64,000 nucleotides of DNA from Nonomuraea gerenzanensis (GCF_020215645.1 NZ_CP084058.1:6820001-6884000); one strand, 5' to 3'; shown: positions 40,292 to 48,960, counted from the first letter of the stretch. A program made the numbers and translations. Notes: a model not told the origin generated them from the letters alone.

Positions 40292-42145
40292 ATGCAGGCA
40301 GCTGACAGCGCCCCGCCCGCGAACGGCGGGCACGACCATCCCGGCGACCCCCGCTACCTGCCGATCGGCGAGCACGGGCTGATCGGCGACCTGCGCACGG
40401 TCGCGCTCGTGGGCACCAACGGCACCATCGACTGGTACTGCTGTCCCCGCTTCGACGCCCCGTCGGTGTTCGGCTCGATCCTGGACGCCGACCGGGGCGG
40501 GGCGTTCGAGCTGGCCGCCGACGTGCCGTACACGACCAAGCAGTTCTACTTCCCCGACACCAACGTGCTGATCACCCGCTTCTTCGCGGACGACGGCGTG
40601 GGCGAGATCCAGGACTTCATGCCCGTCGAGGGCGGCGCCACCGAGGCCGGGCGGCACCGGCTGATCAGGCGCGTCAGCTGCGTGCGCGGCACGCTGCCGT
40701 TCCGCGCGCTGGTGGCGCCGCGCTTCGACTACGCGCGGCAGCCGCACACCGTCACGCAGGACGGCGGGCTGATCGTGTTCGCGTCGTCGTCGCTCACGCT
40801 CATGCTGTCCTCCAGCGTCGCCGTCGAGCACGACGGCCGCGACGCGCGCAGCAGGTTCGTGCTGAGCGAGGGCGAGCGTGCCGTGTTCGCGCTGGACCAG
40901 CTCTCCCCCGGCGTCGAGACGCGCGGCTGCCCGCTGGAGGAGGCGGAGGAGTTGTTCACCGCCACGGTCGGATTCTGGCGCAAGTGGCTGTCGGCCTCAC
41001 GGTACCGGGGCCGGTGGCGGGAGATCGTGCACCGCTCGGCGCTGACGCTCAAGCTGCTCACGTACGCGCCGACGGGCGGCATCGTTGCCGCGCCGACGAC
41101 CAGCCTGCCGGAGCAGATCGGCGGCCGGCGGAACTGGGACTACCGTTACGTGTGGGTGCGCGACGCCGCGTTCTGCGTCTACGCCCTGCTGCGGCTCGGC
41201 TTCACCGAGGAAGCCGAGGCGTTCATGGGCTTCCTGGAGCAGCACGTCCGGCTGGAGGGCACCGGCACGGGCGGGCCGCTGCAGATCATGTACGGCATCG
41301 ACGGCCGCTGCGACCTGCCCGAGGAGGAGCTGCCCCATCTGGAGGGCTACCGGGGCTCGGCGCCGGTCAGGATCGGCAACGCGGCCGTCGACCAGCTCCA
41401 GCTCGACATCTACGGCGCCCTCATCGACTCCGTCTACCTCTACAACAAGTGGGGCACGCCCATCTCCAGCCGCCGCTGGGAGGAGCTGTGCACGCTGGTC
41501 GACTGGGTCTGCGAGCACTGGAACCAGCCCGACGAGGGCGTCTGGGAGACCCGGGGCGGGCGCAAGACCTTCACCTACTCCCGCCTCATGTGCTGGGTCG
41601 CCATCGAGCGGGCCATGCGCGTGGCCCTGCAGCGCGGCCTGCCCGCCGACATCCCGCGCTGGCGCGAGAGCCGCGACGCCATCTACCGCGACATCATGCG
41701 GCACGGCTGGTCCGAACGGCTGCAGGGCTTCGTCCAGCACTTCGACGACGAGGTGCTGGACGCGGCCGTGCTGATGATGCCGCTGGCCAAGTTCGTCTCG
41801 CCGACGGACCCGAAGTGGCTGTCCACCCTGGACGCGCTCGGCGACACCCTGGTCTCCGACTCCCTCGTCTACCGCTACGACCCCCGGCTCAGCCCTGACG
41901 GACTCGAAGGGCCGGAGGGCACGTTCTCGATCTGCTCGTTCTGGTACGTCGAGGCGCTGGCCAGGGCGGGCCGCATCGACGAGGCGCGCCTGGCCTTCGA
42001 GAAGATGCTCACCTACGCCAACCACCTCGGCCTGTACGCGGAGCAGATCGGGCACACCGGCGAGCAGCTCGGCAACTTCCCGCAGGCCTTCACGCACCTG
42101 GCGCTCATCAGCGCGGCCTTCAACCTCGATCACGCACTCGGCTAG
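40292..42145 (+). CDS. Glycoside hydrolase family 15 (glucoamylase/trehalase-like)
   Basis: 617 residues, cytoplasmic. N-terminal beta domain starts YLPIGEHGLIGDLRTVALVG, DWYCCPRFDAPSVFGSILD. The (alpha/alpha)6 barrel has the signature GRRNWDYRYVWVRDA and the catalytic-acid region EEELPHLEGYRGSAPVRIGN, with LYAEQIGHTGEQLGNFPQA near the C-terminus. Actinobacterial members of this type include trehalases, so trehalose or alpha-glucan hydrolysis is likely. ATG 40292 has no Shine-Dalgarno and a -10-like hexamer close by, suggesting leaderless translation. Confidence 0.9.
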   Translation: MQAADSAPPANGGHDHPGDPRYLPIGEHGLIGDLRTVALVGTNGTIDWYCCPRFDAPSVFGSILDADRGGAFELAADVPYTTKQFYFPDTNVLITRFFADDGVGEIQDFMPVEGGATEAGRHRLIRRVSCVRGTLPFRALVAPRFDYARQPHTVTQDGGLIVFASSSLTLMLSSSVAVEHDGRDARSRFVLSEGERAVFALDQLSPGVETRGCPLEEAEELFTATVGFWRKWLSASRYRGRWREIVHRSALTLKLLTYAPTGGIVAAPTTSLPEQIGGRRNWDYRYVWVRDAAFCVYALLRLGFTEEAEAFMGFLEQHVRLEGTGTGGPLQIMYGIDGRCDLPEEELPHLEGYRGSAPVRIGNAAVDQLQLDIYGALIDSVYLYNKWGTPISSRRWEELCTLVDWVCEHWNQPDEGVWETRGGRKTFTYSRLMCWVAIERAMRVALQRGLPADIPRWRESRDAIYRDIMRHGWSERLQGFVQHFDDEVLDAAVLMMPLAKFVSPTDPKWLSTLDALGDTLVSDSLVYRYDPRLSPDGLEGPEGTFSICSFWYVEALARAGRIDEARLAFEKMLTYANHLGLYAEQIGHTGEQLGNFPQAFTHLALISAAFNLDHALG

Positions 42146-42160
42146 CCACGCAACGCCATT

Positions 42161-42195
42161 CGACATACTCCCGACATACCGCCCATCTCTACAGT
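42161..42195 (+). promoter_or_regulatory. Activator-type promoter of the RiPP cluster
   Basis: Direct repeats CGACATAC at 42161-42168 and 42172-42179 (11-bp period) sit where a -35 would be; a -10 TACAGT lies at 42190-42195. No good -35 exists. The geometry resembles OmpR/SARP-activated promoters. The leader to the precursor ATG is about 140 nt and GC-rich. Confidence 0.5.
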
Positions 42196-42343
42196 GAACC
42201 TCGATCCGCCCAGGACTCCGGCAGCAAGCCGCCGGCGTCACGCTCCCGGCCGCACCACGGGCTTCCGCACTGGCGGACGGAGGCCGGGCCGGAGGCGCCG
42301 GGGACGCCGGAGTTCGCCGCTCACTGCGAGAGAAGGGGTACTC

Positions 42344-42511
42344 ATGCAGATTCTCGACGACAAGACCGAGGTCCGTTCGGACCAGACCACCGACGACGTG
42401 TTCGACCTGGTGATCGGCGACCTGGAACTGGAGATTCCGCCTCTCTCGTCCCCGACCAGCTCGGGCACCGGCACCGCGTGCGGCTCGTGCGCGACCTTCT
42501 ACTGCTGCTGA
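42344..42511 (+). CDS. Lanthipeptide-like RiPP precursor
   Basis: 55 residues. An acidic leader (MQILDDKTEVRSDQTTDDVF, then DLVIGDLELE) is followed by a core region from about residue 31: IPPLSSPTSSGTGTACGSCA then TFYCC. Four Cys (46, 49, 54, 55) and nine Ser/Thr lie in the last 25 residues, fitting up to four thioether rings. The F-D-L leader motif is reminiscent of FxLD-type leaders, and there is no GG cleavage site. ATG 42344 follows AGAAGGGG. A LanM-type dehydratase and LanC follow, so it is the evident substrate. Confidence 0.8.
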   Translation: MQILDDKTEVRSDQTTDDVFDLVIGDLELEIPPLSSPTSSGTGTACGSCATFYCC

Positions 42512-42518
42512 ACCCCGG

Positions 42519-42548
42519 CCGGGTGGCGCCGTTCGCGGCGCCGCCCGG
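42519..42548 (+). terminator. UUCG-capped attenuator hairpin after the precursor
   Basis: CCGGGTGGCGCCG, loop TTCG, CGGCGCCGCCCGG: a 13-bp stem with one G-U pair and the extra-stable C(UUCG)G tetraloop. It starts 7 bp after the precursor stop. Likely partial terminator and mRNA stabiliser, giving more precursor than enzyme. Confidence 0.8.
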
Positions 42549-42590
42549 CTCCCCGCCGCGTCCCGCTGCCACGAGCCGGAAGGAAGATCT

Positions 42591-45032
42591 TTGTTGCCTG
42601 CGCCAGCGGATGCCGAGCCGCTCTGGGAGCTGCGCCCGCCCCCTCCCGACGCCGGCGAGGACGTCACGACCAGGCTCCCGCCGGTGGCGCGGCGGCTGGT
42701 CGCCCGGGTCCGCGAGGGCACGGCGGGCGGGCTGCTGCCGCCGGTCGTCTCGGCCGGACCGGAGGGAACGGTCGCGCTCGACCGGCTGCTCGGCGGTGAG
42801 GCCGACGCGCGGATGCTGGCGTACGCGCTCGCGGACCGGCGGTTCGCACCGCTGCTGGCGCTGCTCGAACGGCTGGACGGCTGGTGCGCCCGGGCCGCCC
42901 GGCAGTACGCGGCGGTCCTCGCCCCCGGGGTGCTGGAGATCACCGACGCCGAGTTGTTCGGGCCGGTGGTGTCCGAGGCGTTCGTGGCGTGCGCGGCCGG
43001 GCGCGCGCACTACGCCCGCGACCGGGTGGCGGAGTGGGCGCGGCGCTGCGAGGCGTTCCTGACGCTCTTCCTCGACCGGCTGTCGCGGGACCTGCGCACC
43101 TGCTGGCCGGACGAACCGGCGTTCCAGGGGCCGGTCGTCGGGCTGTGGGCGCACGGCGAGGAGACCCACAACGGGCGGCAACGGGTGCTGCGGCTCGACT
43201 GCGCCGGCGGGGGGCGGGTGGCGTACAAGCCGCGGCCCGCGTCCGGGGAGCTGCTGTTCACCGCGCGCGGCGGAGCGGACGCGCCGGCGTCGGTGTTCGA
43301 GCTGCTCAACGAGGCGCCTCCGGCCTCCGGTGAGATACGGCTGCCGGTGCTGTCGTGCTGGCGCGGCGCGGAGCCCGGTTACCTGTGGCAGGAGTGGATC
43401 GAGCCGCCGGAGCAGTGGGCGGCGATCCGTACGTCAGGGAGGTGGCGGCTGACCGGCACCCGCCTGAAGCGGCAGGAGGCGGCACGCTTCTGGCACCGCG
43501 CCGGTTCGCTGGCCGCCGCGGCGTTCGCGTTCGGGATCACCGACCTGATCGGCGGCAACGTGGTGACCGGCCGCGGGCCCGGCGAGCCGGAGCCGCTGCT
43601 GTACCCGATCGACCTGGAGATCTACCTCTGCCGGGTGGCCCGGCTCTACGACACGGGCCTGCTGCACGACAGGACCGCCGAGGCCGACCAGCACCACGTC
43701 GGGCTGGAGAGCGCCGCGCGGTGGTGCAGCGCGGAAGGCCCGGTGGTGTGCTGGAGCGCGCAACCGTCGGGGGCGTTGCGCCTCCACCGCCGCCGGCGGC
43801 CCCTCACCAGGCAGGAGACCAGGACCGTCGTCGCCGACACCGAGGGCAGGGCCGGGTACGGCCCCTACCTGCCGGCGATGCTGCGGGGCATGTTCGACGC
43901 CTGGACCCTGATGTGCCGTCAGCGGCCGGCGATCCGGCGGTTCCTGGCGTCCGCCGGCCCCGGCCAGCACGTGCGGGTGCTGCGGCAGCCCACGTACCGG
44001 TACTTCGACGCGCTGGTGCCCAGGTGGCTGTCCGGCGGCGGCGTCGCGCCGGTGCCCGCCGAGCCGGGCGTGCGCTTCGACCGGGCGGAGCTCGGCCAGC
44101 TCCGGCGGATGGACGTGCCGTACTTCGTCCGTTCGCTGGAGGGCGGGCCTGTGTTACGGGTGGAGCCGCCGCCTGGCCCGCTCAGGACGGCCCCCGTCGC
44201 GGCCCTGCCACGCCCGGAGGGCGGCTGGCCCCCGCTGCCGGAGCTGCTCGACGGCGCCAACCTGGAGCTGGCCGGGCTGGGGGTGGCGCTGCGGGACGCG
44301 GTGGAGCACGTGTTCGACGAGGTGACGGAGCACGTCGTGACGGACACCGGGCTGGGCGTCCGGCTGCACCTGCAGAGCCCCGCCGAGGGCCAGGTCGGCT
44401 TCGACTGGCCGGAGGTGGGCAGGCGCGTCACCTACCTCTGGGACCGCGAGCGGGTGCGCCTGCGCATCGACCCGGTGGACGCGCCCGAGGTGCCGGCCGA
44501 GCCGGCGCCCGCCGGTGAGATCCGGCGGCGGCTGCTGCGCCTGGACCGGCTCGACGACGCCATCAGGACACCCTGGGCGCGCGGCGGCATGTCCGACGGC
44601 GCCGCCGAGCGCCGCCTGCGCACCCTGACCGACGCCGGCCTCGCCTGGCTGTCCGGGGTGGTGGCCGAGCGGGGCTGGCCGGGACGCGCGATGGTCGGCG
44701 CCGAGGCCGCCGCCGCCGCGAGCCGCCTCGTGCAGCACGCATCGGGGCACCTGGACTTCCGGCGGCACTGCCTGGAGCTGATGCGGCAGGCCGCCGCAGG
44801 CGGTGACCTCCCGTGGCGGGAGGTGGCGTATCTGACGGACGAGCTGCGCCTGGCCGACGGGCTCCCGCAGCTGTACGGCACGAAGTTCGAGCCCGTGGCC
44901 GGGCGGCTGGTGCCGTGCCCGATCGAGGAGCCGGACGGCGTGGACCACCGGCGCGCCGCGATGGGCCTGGAGCCGATGGCCGACTACACGAACCGGATCC
45001 GGCAGCGGTTCCCCCTGACGGAGGCATCATGA
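42591..45032 (+). CDS. Stand-alone LanM-type dehydratase (DUF4135) with DUF6624-like tail
   Basis: 813 residues, TTG start (GGAAGGAAG upstream). The DUF4135 domain that phosphorylates and dehydrates Ser/Thr in class II lanthipeptides covers about 60-640: HNGRQRVLRLDCAGGGRVAYKPR, then the kinase-like loop TDLIGGNVV (Asp 318, Asn 323; the usual His two residues after Asp is Ile 320), LLYPIDLEIYL (Asp 341, Glu 343) and VRVLRQPTYRYFD (the R-x-x-x-R-x-T elimination motif). The usual fused LanC domain is missing. Instead about 720-810 resembles DUF6624 (WREVAYLTDELRLADGLPQL, YGTKFEP). Overlaps the next ATG (ATGA). Confidence 0.82.
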   Translation: MLPAPADAEPLWELRPPPPDAGEDVTTRLPPVARRLVARVREGTAGGLLPPVVSAGPEGTVALDRLLGGEADARMLAYALADRRFAPLLALLERLDGWCARAARQYAAVLAPGVLEITDAELFGPVVSEAFVACAAGRAHYARDRVAEWARRCEAFLTLFLDRLSRDLRTCWPDEPAFQGPVVGLWAHGEETHNGRQRVLRLDCAGGGRVAYKPRPASGELLFTARGGADAPASVFELLNEAPPASGEIRLPVLSCWRGAEPGYLWQEWIEPPEQWAAIRTSGRWRLTGTRLKRQEAARFWHRAGSLAAAAFAFGITDLIGGNVVTGRGPGEPEPLLYPIDLEIYLCRVARLYDTGLLHDRTAEADQHHVGLESAARWCSAEGPVVCWSAQPSGALRLHRRRRPLTRQETRTVVADTEGRAGYGPYLPAMLRGMFDAWTLMCRQRPAIRRFLASAGPGQHVRVLRQPTYRYFDALVPRWLSGGGVAPVPAEPGVRFDRAELGQLRRMDVPYFVRSLEGGPVLRVEPPPGPLRTAPVAALPRPEGGWPPLPELLDGANLELAGLGVALRDAVEHVFDEVTEHVVTDTGLGVRLHLQSPAEGQVGFDWPEVGRRVTYLWDRERVRLRIDPVDAPEVPAEPAPAGEIRRRLLRLDRLDDAIRTPWARGGMSDGAAERRLRTLTDAGLAWLSGVVAERGWPGRAMVGAEAAAAASRLVQHASGHLDFRRHCLELMRQAAAGGDLPWREVAYLTDELRLADGLPQLYGTKFEPVAGRLVPCPIEEPDGVDHRRAAMGLEPMADYTNRIRQRFPLTEAS

Positions 45033-46297
45033 CCACACTGATCCACCGGGCGCCTCAGGCGCCGGGCGGCGTCGACTGGGCGCTGTTCGGGCGGCGGCAC
45101 TGGGCCAGGGAGCCCGCCCTGCTGAGCGCCCCGCCGCCGCTCGGCCTCGACCGGATCCACGCGCTGACCGTCGAGTCGTGCGCGCCGTTCCGGGCCGGCA
45201 CCCGGTTCTGGGTGATGCCGGACGTCCGGTTCCTGGCCGGGGACGGCTGGTTGCGCGCGCCGGGCACGCTGCTGCCCGGCACCGCCGAGCCGGCCCTCGA
45301 CGCCTACCAGGACCGGCTGGACGCCGACCTGGCCGGGCAGGGCTACCTGCTCACCGTGCGGCAGCCGCTGCTCCTGGACCACGCCTCGTGGGCGGCGGTC
45401 CGCGACGCGATCCGCGGCCTGTGGCGGGCGGTCGGCTGGCCGAACCTGCCACTCGTCGCCGAGGTGCTGATCGGCGACCGGTTCACCGACCACGCCGGCG
45501 CGGCCGAGCCACCGTCGCACGCGGCGCTGACCTGGGTGCTGCGTGGGCGCATGGACGTGCGGCTGTGGGACGAGCGGCGCGGCCCGCCACCGGTCGCGAT
45601 CGCCGACCCCCGCCGGCAGCCGGACGAGGCGCCCGTCCTCAGCGCCGGCGCCGGCGAGCTGCTGTACTGGCCGGGCGACCGGCGGCACGTGGACACCTAC
45701 CGCGAGCGGTGCGTGGCGCTGCGCCTGCGGATCCCGGACGACCGGCGGCTGCCGTTCACCGCGCTGCGTGACCTGCTCGCCGACCTGGTGCATGCCCGCC
45801 AGGGCCACGACGAGAGCGTGCCGTTCTTCCCGTTCGGCCCCGGCTCCCGCGTGGACGGGCCCGGCGGGGTGCTGCCCCGCCTGACCGCGCTCGGCGACGA
45901 GCTGCGGGCGGTCGTGGACGGCGAGCAGCTACGCAGGACGATGCGGGTGCGCTGGGCGGCGCTGCGCTCCGCGGCCGGCCTCGAACCGATCCCCGAGCCG
46001 CGCGAGGGTGTCCCGATGACGCCGGAAACCCGGATCCGCCGGTCGGGCGAGATCGTCCGGATGCCCGACGGGCCGGGGCACGAGGTGTGGGCGGTCGACG
46101 GGAACGTCTTCACCCTGCCGGCCGCCGCGAGCGACCGGCTGTTCGCCGCGCTGGGCGACGGCGAGGAGATCGGCGTCGCCGAGGTGTGCCGCGCCGCCGG
46201 CGCCGCCGGCGACGACAGGAACGTGCTCGCGCTGCTGGGCAGGCTGTACCGGCTGCGCGGCATCGAGGTGGTCGGGGACGACGGGAGGGCTGCCTGA
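45029..46297 (+). CDS. JmjC/cupin-like protein lacking the HxD motif
   Basis: 422 residues, coupled on both sides by ATGA overlaps. The central cupin fold aligns with the next protein (TWVLRGRMDVRLWD against CVRGTKRMRFWD; LLYWPGDRRHVDTY against LLYWPSQFYHVGES). At the aligned first iron-ligand positions it has Glu 160 and Pro instead of His-x-Asp; the distal His 220 is kept. The C-terminal about 80 residues form a small winged-helix-like domain (VWAVDGNVFTLPAAASDRLF). It is probably a catalytically impaired partner or substrate-recognition subunit of the downstream oxygenase (inference). A diverged active enzyme is not excluded. Confidence 0.7.
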   Translation: MTTLIHRAPQAPGGVDWALFGRRHWAREPALLSAPPPLGLDRIHALTVESCAPFRAGTRFWVMPDVRFLAGDGWLRAPGTLLPGTAEPALDAYQDRLDADLAGQGYLLTVRQPLLLDHASWAAVRDAIRGLWRAVGWPNLPLVAEVLIGDRFTDHAGAAEPPSHAALTWVLRGRMDVRLWDERRGPPPVAIADPRRQPDEAPVLSAGAGELLYWPGDRRHVDTYRERCVALRLRIPDDRRLPFTALRDLLADLVHARQGHDESVPFFPFGPGSRVDGPGGVLPRLTALGDELRAVVDGEQLRRTMRVRWAALRSAAGLEPIPEPREGVPMTPETRIRRSGEIVRMPDGPGHEVWAVDGNVFTLPAAASDRLFAALGDGEEIGVAEVCRAAGAAGDDRNVLALLGRLYRLRGIEVVGDDGRAA

Positions 46298-47580
46298 TGA
46301 CGCTGACGATCGAGACGTCGTTCGACTGGGACGGCTTCGTCGAGCGGTACTGGGACCGCGGGCCGGTGCTGTACAAGCAGGCCGGTGTCCTGCCGTTCGC
46401 GGAGCCGGAGGTGTTCGAGGCGGCCGTGCGCGGCACCAGGCCGCCGCATCCCCTCGCCGTGCCGTCGAACGTGCAGATCCTGGTGGAGCGCAGGCAGCAG
46501 ACGCGGCCGCGCGACTACCTGCCCGAGCTGTCCGACGGCTCGCTCGACGGCTACGAGCGGCGCATGGCCGACCGGCTGGACGGGCAGCGCTACGCCCTCG
46601 TGGTGCACCTCTTCCACGCCTTCTCCCATCCGGTGTGGGCCCGCGCGCAGCGGTTCTACGCCGGGCTCTGGGAGCGGGTCGGCCAGCCGGCGCACTCCGT
46701 GGGCTCCACGATGTTCCACGGCTCCTACGAGCACAGCCCGGTCGGCGTGCACCAGGACCGCTTCGCCACCTTCATGTTCTGCGTGCGCGGCACCAAGCGC
46801 ATGCGGTTCTGGGACGGGTGCCCGTGGTCGGACCCGGTGCACACGGTGCTGGACTACCAGCCGTACCTGGACTCCTCGTTCGTCGCCGAGGTCGAGCCGG
46901 GGGACCTGCTGTACTGGCCGTCGCAGTTCTACCACGTCGGCGAGAGCACCGGCGCCGCCCCCGCGACGAGCGTGAACGTGGGCGTCCCCCGGCGCGAGCA
47001 CCGGCCGTACTACGAGATCAAGGACCTGTTCAGAGGCACCGTGCCGGCTGCGTCGGCACCGCTGTTCACCAGGGACGACGGCGCGGACGGGCGGCTGGCC
47101 GGCGAGCTGCCCACGGCCCTGGCCGACGCCGTGGACGCCTTCGAGGAGCTGCTGGGCCGCGACCGGTTCGCCGAGCGGGCCACCGGCCTGGCCCTGCGGG
47201 TCAGGACCGGCGGCGGGTTCTGGCCGACCCAGCCACCCACCCAGCCACCCACCCAGCCACCCACCCACCCACCCGCCGTGCCACCCGCCGTGCCATCCGC
47301 CCAGCCGCCCGCCCAGCCGCCGCCGCTCGACGACGGCACGCCCGTGCGCGCGTGCGCTCCCCTGCTGGCCGCGCCAGGCGACGGCGCCCGCGCGTACGCC
47401 GCGAACGGCAACCTCTCCTGCGGTGTGGCCGCCCCCGAGGTGCTCGCGATGCTGGACCGGCTGAACGCCGGCGAGGTGGTGCGCGCCGGCGAGCTGCCCG
47501 CGCCGCTGCGGGCGCAGGCCCGCCGGATGCTGCAGGAACTGGAGAGCTTCCGTGCCCTCACCCGTGCAGACGCGCACTGA
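46297..47580 (+). CDS. JmjC/cupin-fold Fe(II) 2-oxoglutarate hydroxylase, RiPP-associated
   Basis: 427 residues. The JmjC-like core has an intact His152-x-Asp154 (GVHQDRFATFMFCVRG) and distal His 213 (LLYWPSQFYHVGES), the facial triad of 2-oxoglutarate oxygenases. N-terminal FVERYWDRGPVLYKQAG is typical of ROXY/cupin_4 proteins. A proline-rich linker (about 309-345, repeated PTQPP units) leads to a C-terminal winged-helix-like domain shared with the preceding protein. It likely hydroxylates residues of the precursor or a partner. Its last 29 bp overlap the lanC-like gene. Confidence 0.8.
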   Translation: MTLTIETSFDWDGFVERYWDRGPVLYKQAGVLPFAEPEVFEAAVRGTRPPHPLAVPSNVQILVERRQQTRPRDYLPELSDGSLDGYERRMADRLDGQRYALVVHLFHAFSHPVWARAQRFYAGLWERVGQPAHSVGSTMFHGSYEHSPVGVHQDRFATFMFCVRGTKRMRFWDGCPWSDPVHTVLDYQPYLDSSFVAEVEPGDLLYWPSQFYHVGESTGAAPATSVNVGVPRREHRPYYEIKDLFRGTVPAASAPLFTRDDGADGRLAGELPTALADAVDAFEELLGRDRFAERATGLALRVRTGGGFWPTQPPTQPPTQPPTHPPAVPPAVPSAQPPAQPPPLDDGTPVRACAPLLAAPGDGARAYAANGNLSCGVAAPEVLAMLDRLNAGEVVRAGELPAPLRAQARRMLQELESFRALTRADAH

Positions 47581-48913
47581 CCGGCCGCCGGCCCACCGGC
47601 AGGTGGCCGCCGCGCTCGTCGCCGAGCTGGCGGAACGGCTCGCGGAGCCGGACCGGGTGGCCGAGATCACCGCCGCCCCGGACAACCTGATGCGCTACCC
47701 GGGCGATCCGCGGCCGGTGTGGCATCCGCTGCTGCTCTCCGACGGCCATCCCGGGGTCGCCCTGCTCTTCGCCGAGCTGGGCGCGGACAGGCCGGAGCTG
47801 CGCGCCAGGGCGCACGCTCACCTGTCCGCCGCCCTCGGCACCGGGATCCGGCTGCAGCCGCAGTCGCTGTTCAGCGGCATGGTGGCGCTCGCCTTCGCCG
47901 GGCACGCCGCGGCGAGCGCGTCCGGCGGCTACGCCACGATGCTGGACGGGCTGGACCGGCACATCACCGGCCAGGCCAGGCAACGTGCGCGAGCCGACCT
48001 GGAGCGGGTGCGCGCCGGGGCGCCGGCCGGCGCGTGGAGCCGCTACGACGTCCTCGCCGGCACCGCCGGGATCGGCCGCTACCTGCTGGCCCGCCACCGG
48101 TCGGCCGCCGAGCCCGAGTCCCGGGAGGCGGCCGGGCTCGCCCTGAGCGAGGTGCTCGGCTCGCTCGTGGCCACGGCGACCGCCGGCGACGTCGCGCGCC
48201 ACGGCATCCGCCTGCCGGCGTGGTGGATCACCGACGAGCTGGAGCACGGGCTGGCCGAGCACGTCAACTTCGGTCTCGCCCACGGCGTGTGCGGACCGCT
48301 CGCGCTGCTCTCCCTCGCCTGGCGGGCGGGCGTGCGGGTGCCGCGCCAGGACGAGGCCATCGAGCGGATCATGGCGCTGCTGTCCCGCTGGCGCAGGACC
48401 GACGCGGCCGGCCCGCGCTGGCCGCACCTGATCTCGCTGCCCCACGTGGGCACCGAGGGGCCGCCGGAACGCGGGCGGGACTCGTGGTGCTACGGCGCCG
48501 CGGGCGCGGCCCGCGCCGTGTACCTGGCCGGGGCCGCGCTCGACCGCGCCGACTGGCGCGCGGACGCGGACGCCGCCCTGCGCGGAGCGCTGAGCGTGGC
48601 CGGCGGGGAGCTGATCAAGGACTCCGCACTGTGTCACGGGTGGGCGGGGCTGCTGCAGATCACGCTGCGCATGGCGCACGACAGCCCAGGCTCCGGGTAC
48701 GACGCCGTGGCCGACGAGCTGGCGGCGCGGGTGGTGGCGGGGCACGAGCCGGAGGCGCCGTTCGGCTTCCGGTACCGGCACGCGCTCGCGGCTCGGCCGC
48801 TCGACCGGCCCGGGTTCCTGGAGGGGGCCGCCGGGATCGCCCTCGCTCTGCACACGTACGCGACGGGGGTCGCGCCGAGGACGGCGTGGGACAGCGCGCT
48901 GCTGGTGAGCTGA
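47552..48913 (+). CDS. Stand-alone LanC-like lanthionine cyclase
   Basis: 453 residues, (alpha/alpha) barrel of LanC type. Zinc ligands are Cys 313 (DSWCYGAAGAA) and Cys 361-His 362 (ALCHGWAGLL); glycine-rich repeats include YDVLAGTAGIGRYLLA and HGVCGPLALLSLA. It would catalyse Cys addition to dehydroalanine/dehydrobutyrine. GTG 47552 overlaps the previous gene by 29 bp, with GGAG upstream. In class II systems this domain is normally fused to the dehydratase; here it is separate, as in class I. Confidence 0.88.
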   Translation: MPSPVQTRTDRPPAHRQVAAALVAELAERLAEPDRVAEITAAPDNLMRYPGDPRPVWHPLLLSDGHPGVALLFAELGADRPELRARAHAHLSAALGTGIRLQPQSLFSGMVALAFAGHAAASASGGYATMLDGLDRHITGQARQRARADLERVRAGAPAGAWSRYDVLAGTAGIGRYLLARHRSAAEPESREAAGLALSEVLGSLVATATAGDVARHGIRLPAWWITDELEHGLAEHVNFGLAHGVCGPLALLSLAWRAGVRVPRQDEAIERIMALLSRWRRTDAAGPRWPHLISLPHVGTEGPPERGRDSWCYGAAGAARAVYLAGAALDRADWRADADAALRGALSVAGGELIKDSALCHGWAGLLQITLRMAHDSPGSGYDAVADELAARVVAGHEPEAPFGFRYRHALAARPLDRPGFLEGAAGIALALHTYATGVAPRTAWDSALLVS

Positions 48914-48933
48914 CAGGGGCGCTGCCGGCAGTC

Positions 48934-48960
48934 GTGCAGGAATGCGGAGATCTCCTGCAT
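48934..48960. terminator. Inverted repeat after the RiPP cluster
   Basis: TGCAGGA (48935-48941) and TCCTGCA (48953-48959), an 11-base loop. It begins 21 bp after the lanC-like stop. A nearby direct repeat (TGACAGG...TGCCGGCAGTC) recurs about 50 bp later. Weak terminator candidate. Confidence 0.35.

Noticed and set aside
42344..42511. Thiopeptide precursor
   Set aside because: The Cys/Ser-rich core resembles thiazolylpeptide precursors, but no YcaO, LanB-type dehydratase or cycloaddition enzyme is present; LanM-type dehydratase and LanC fit a lanthipeptide better.
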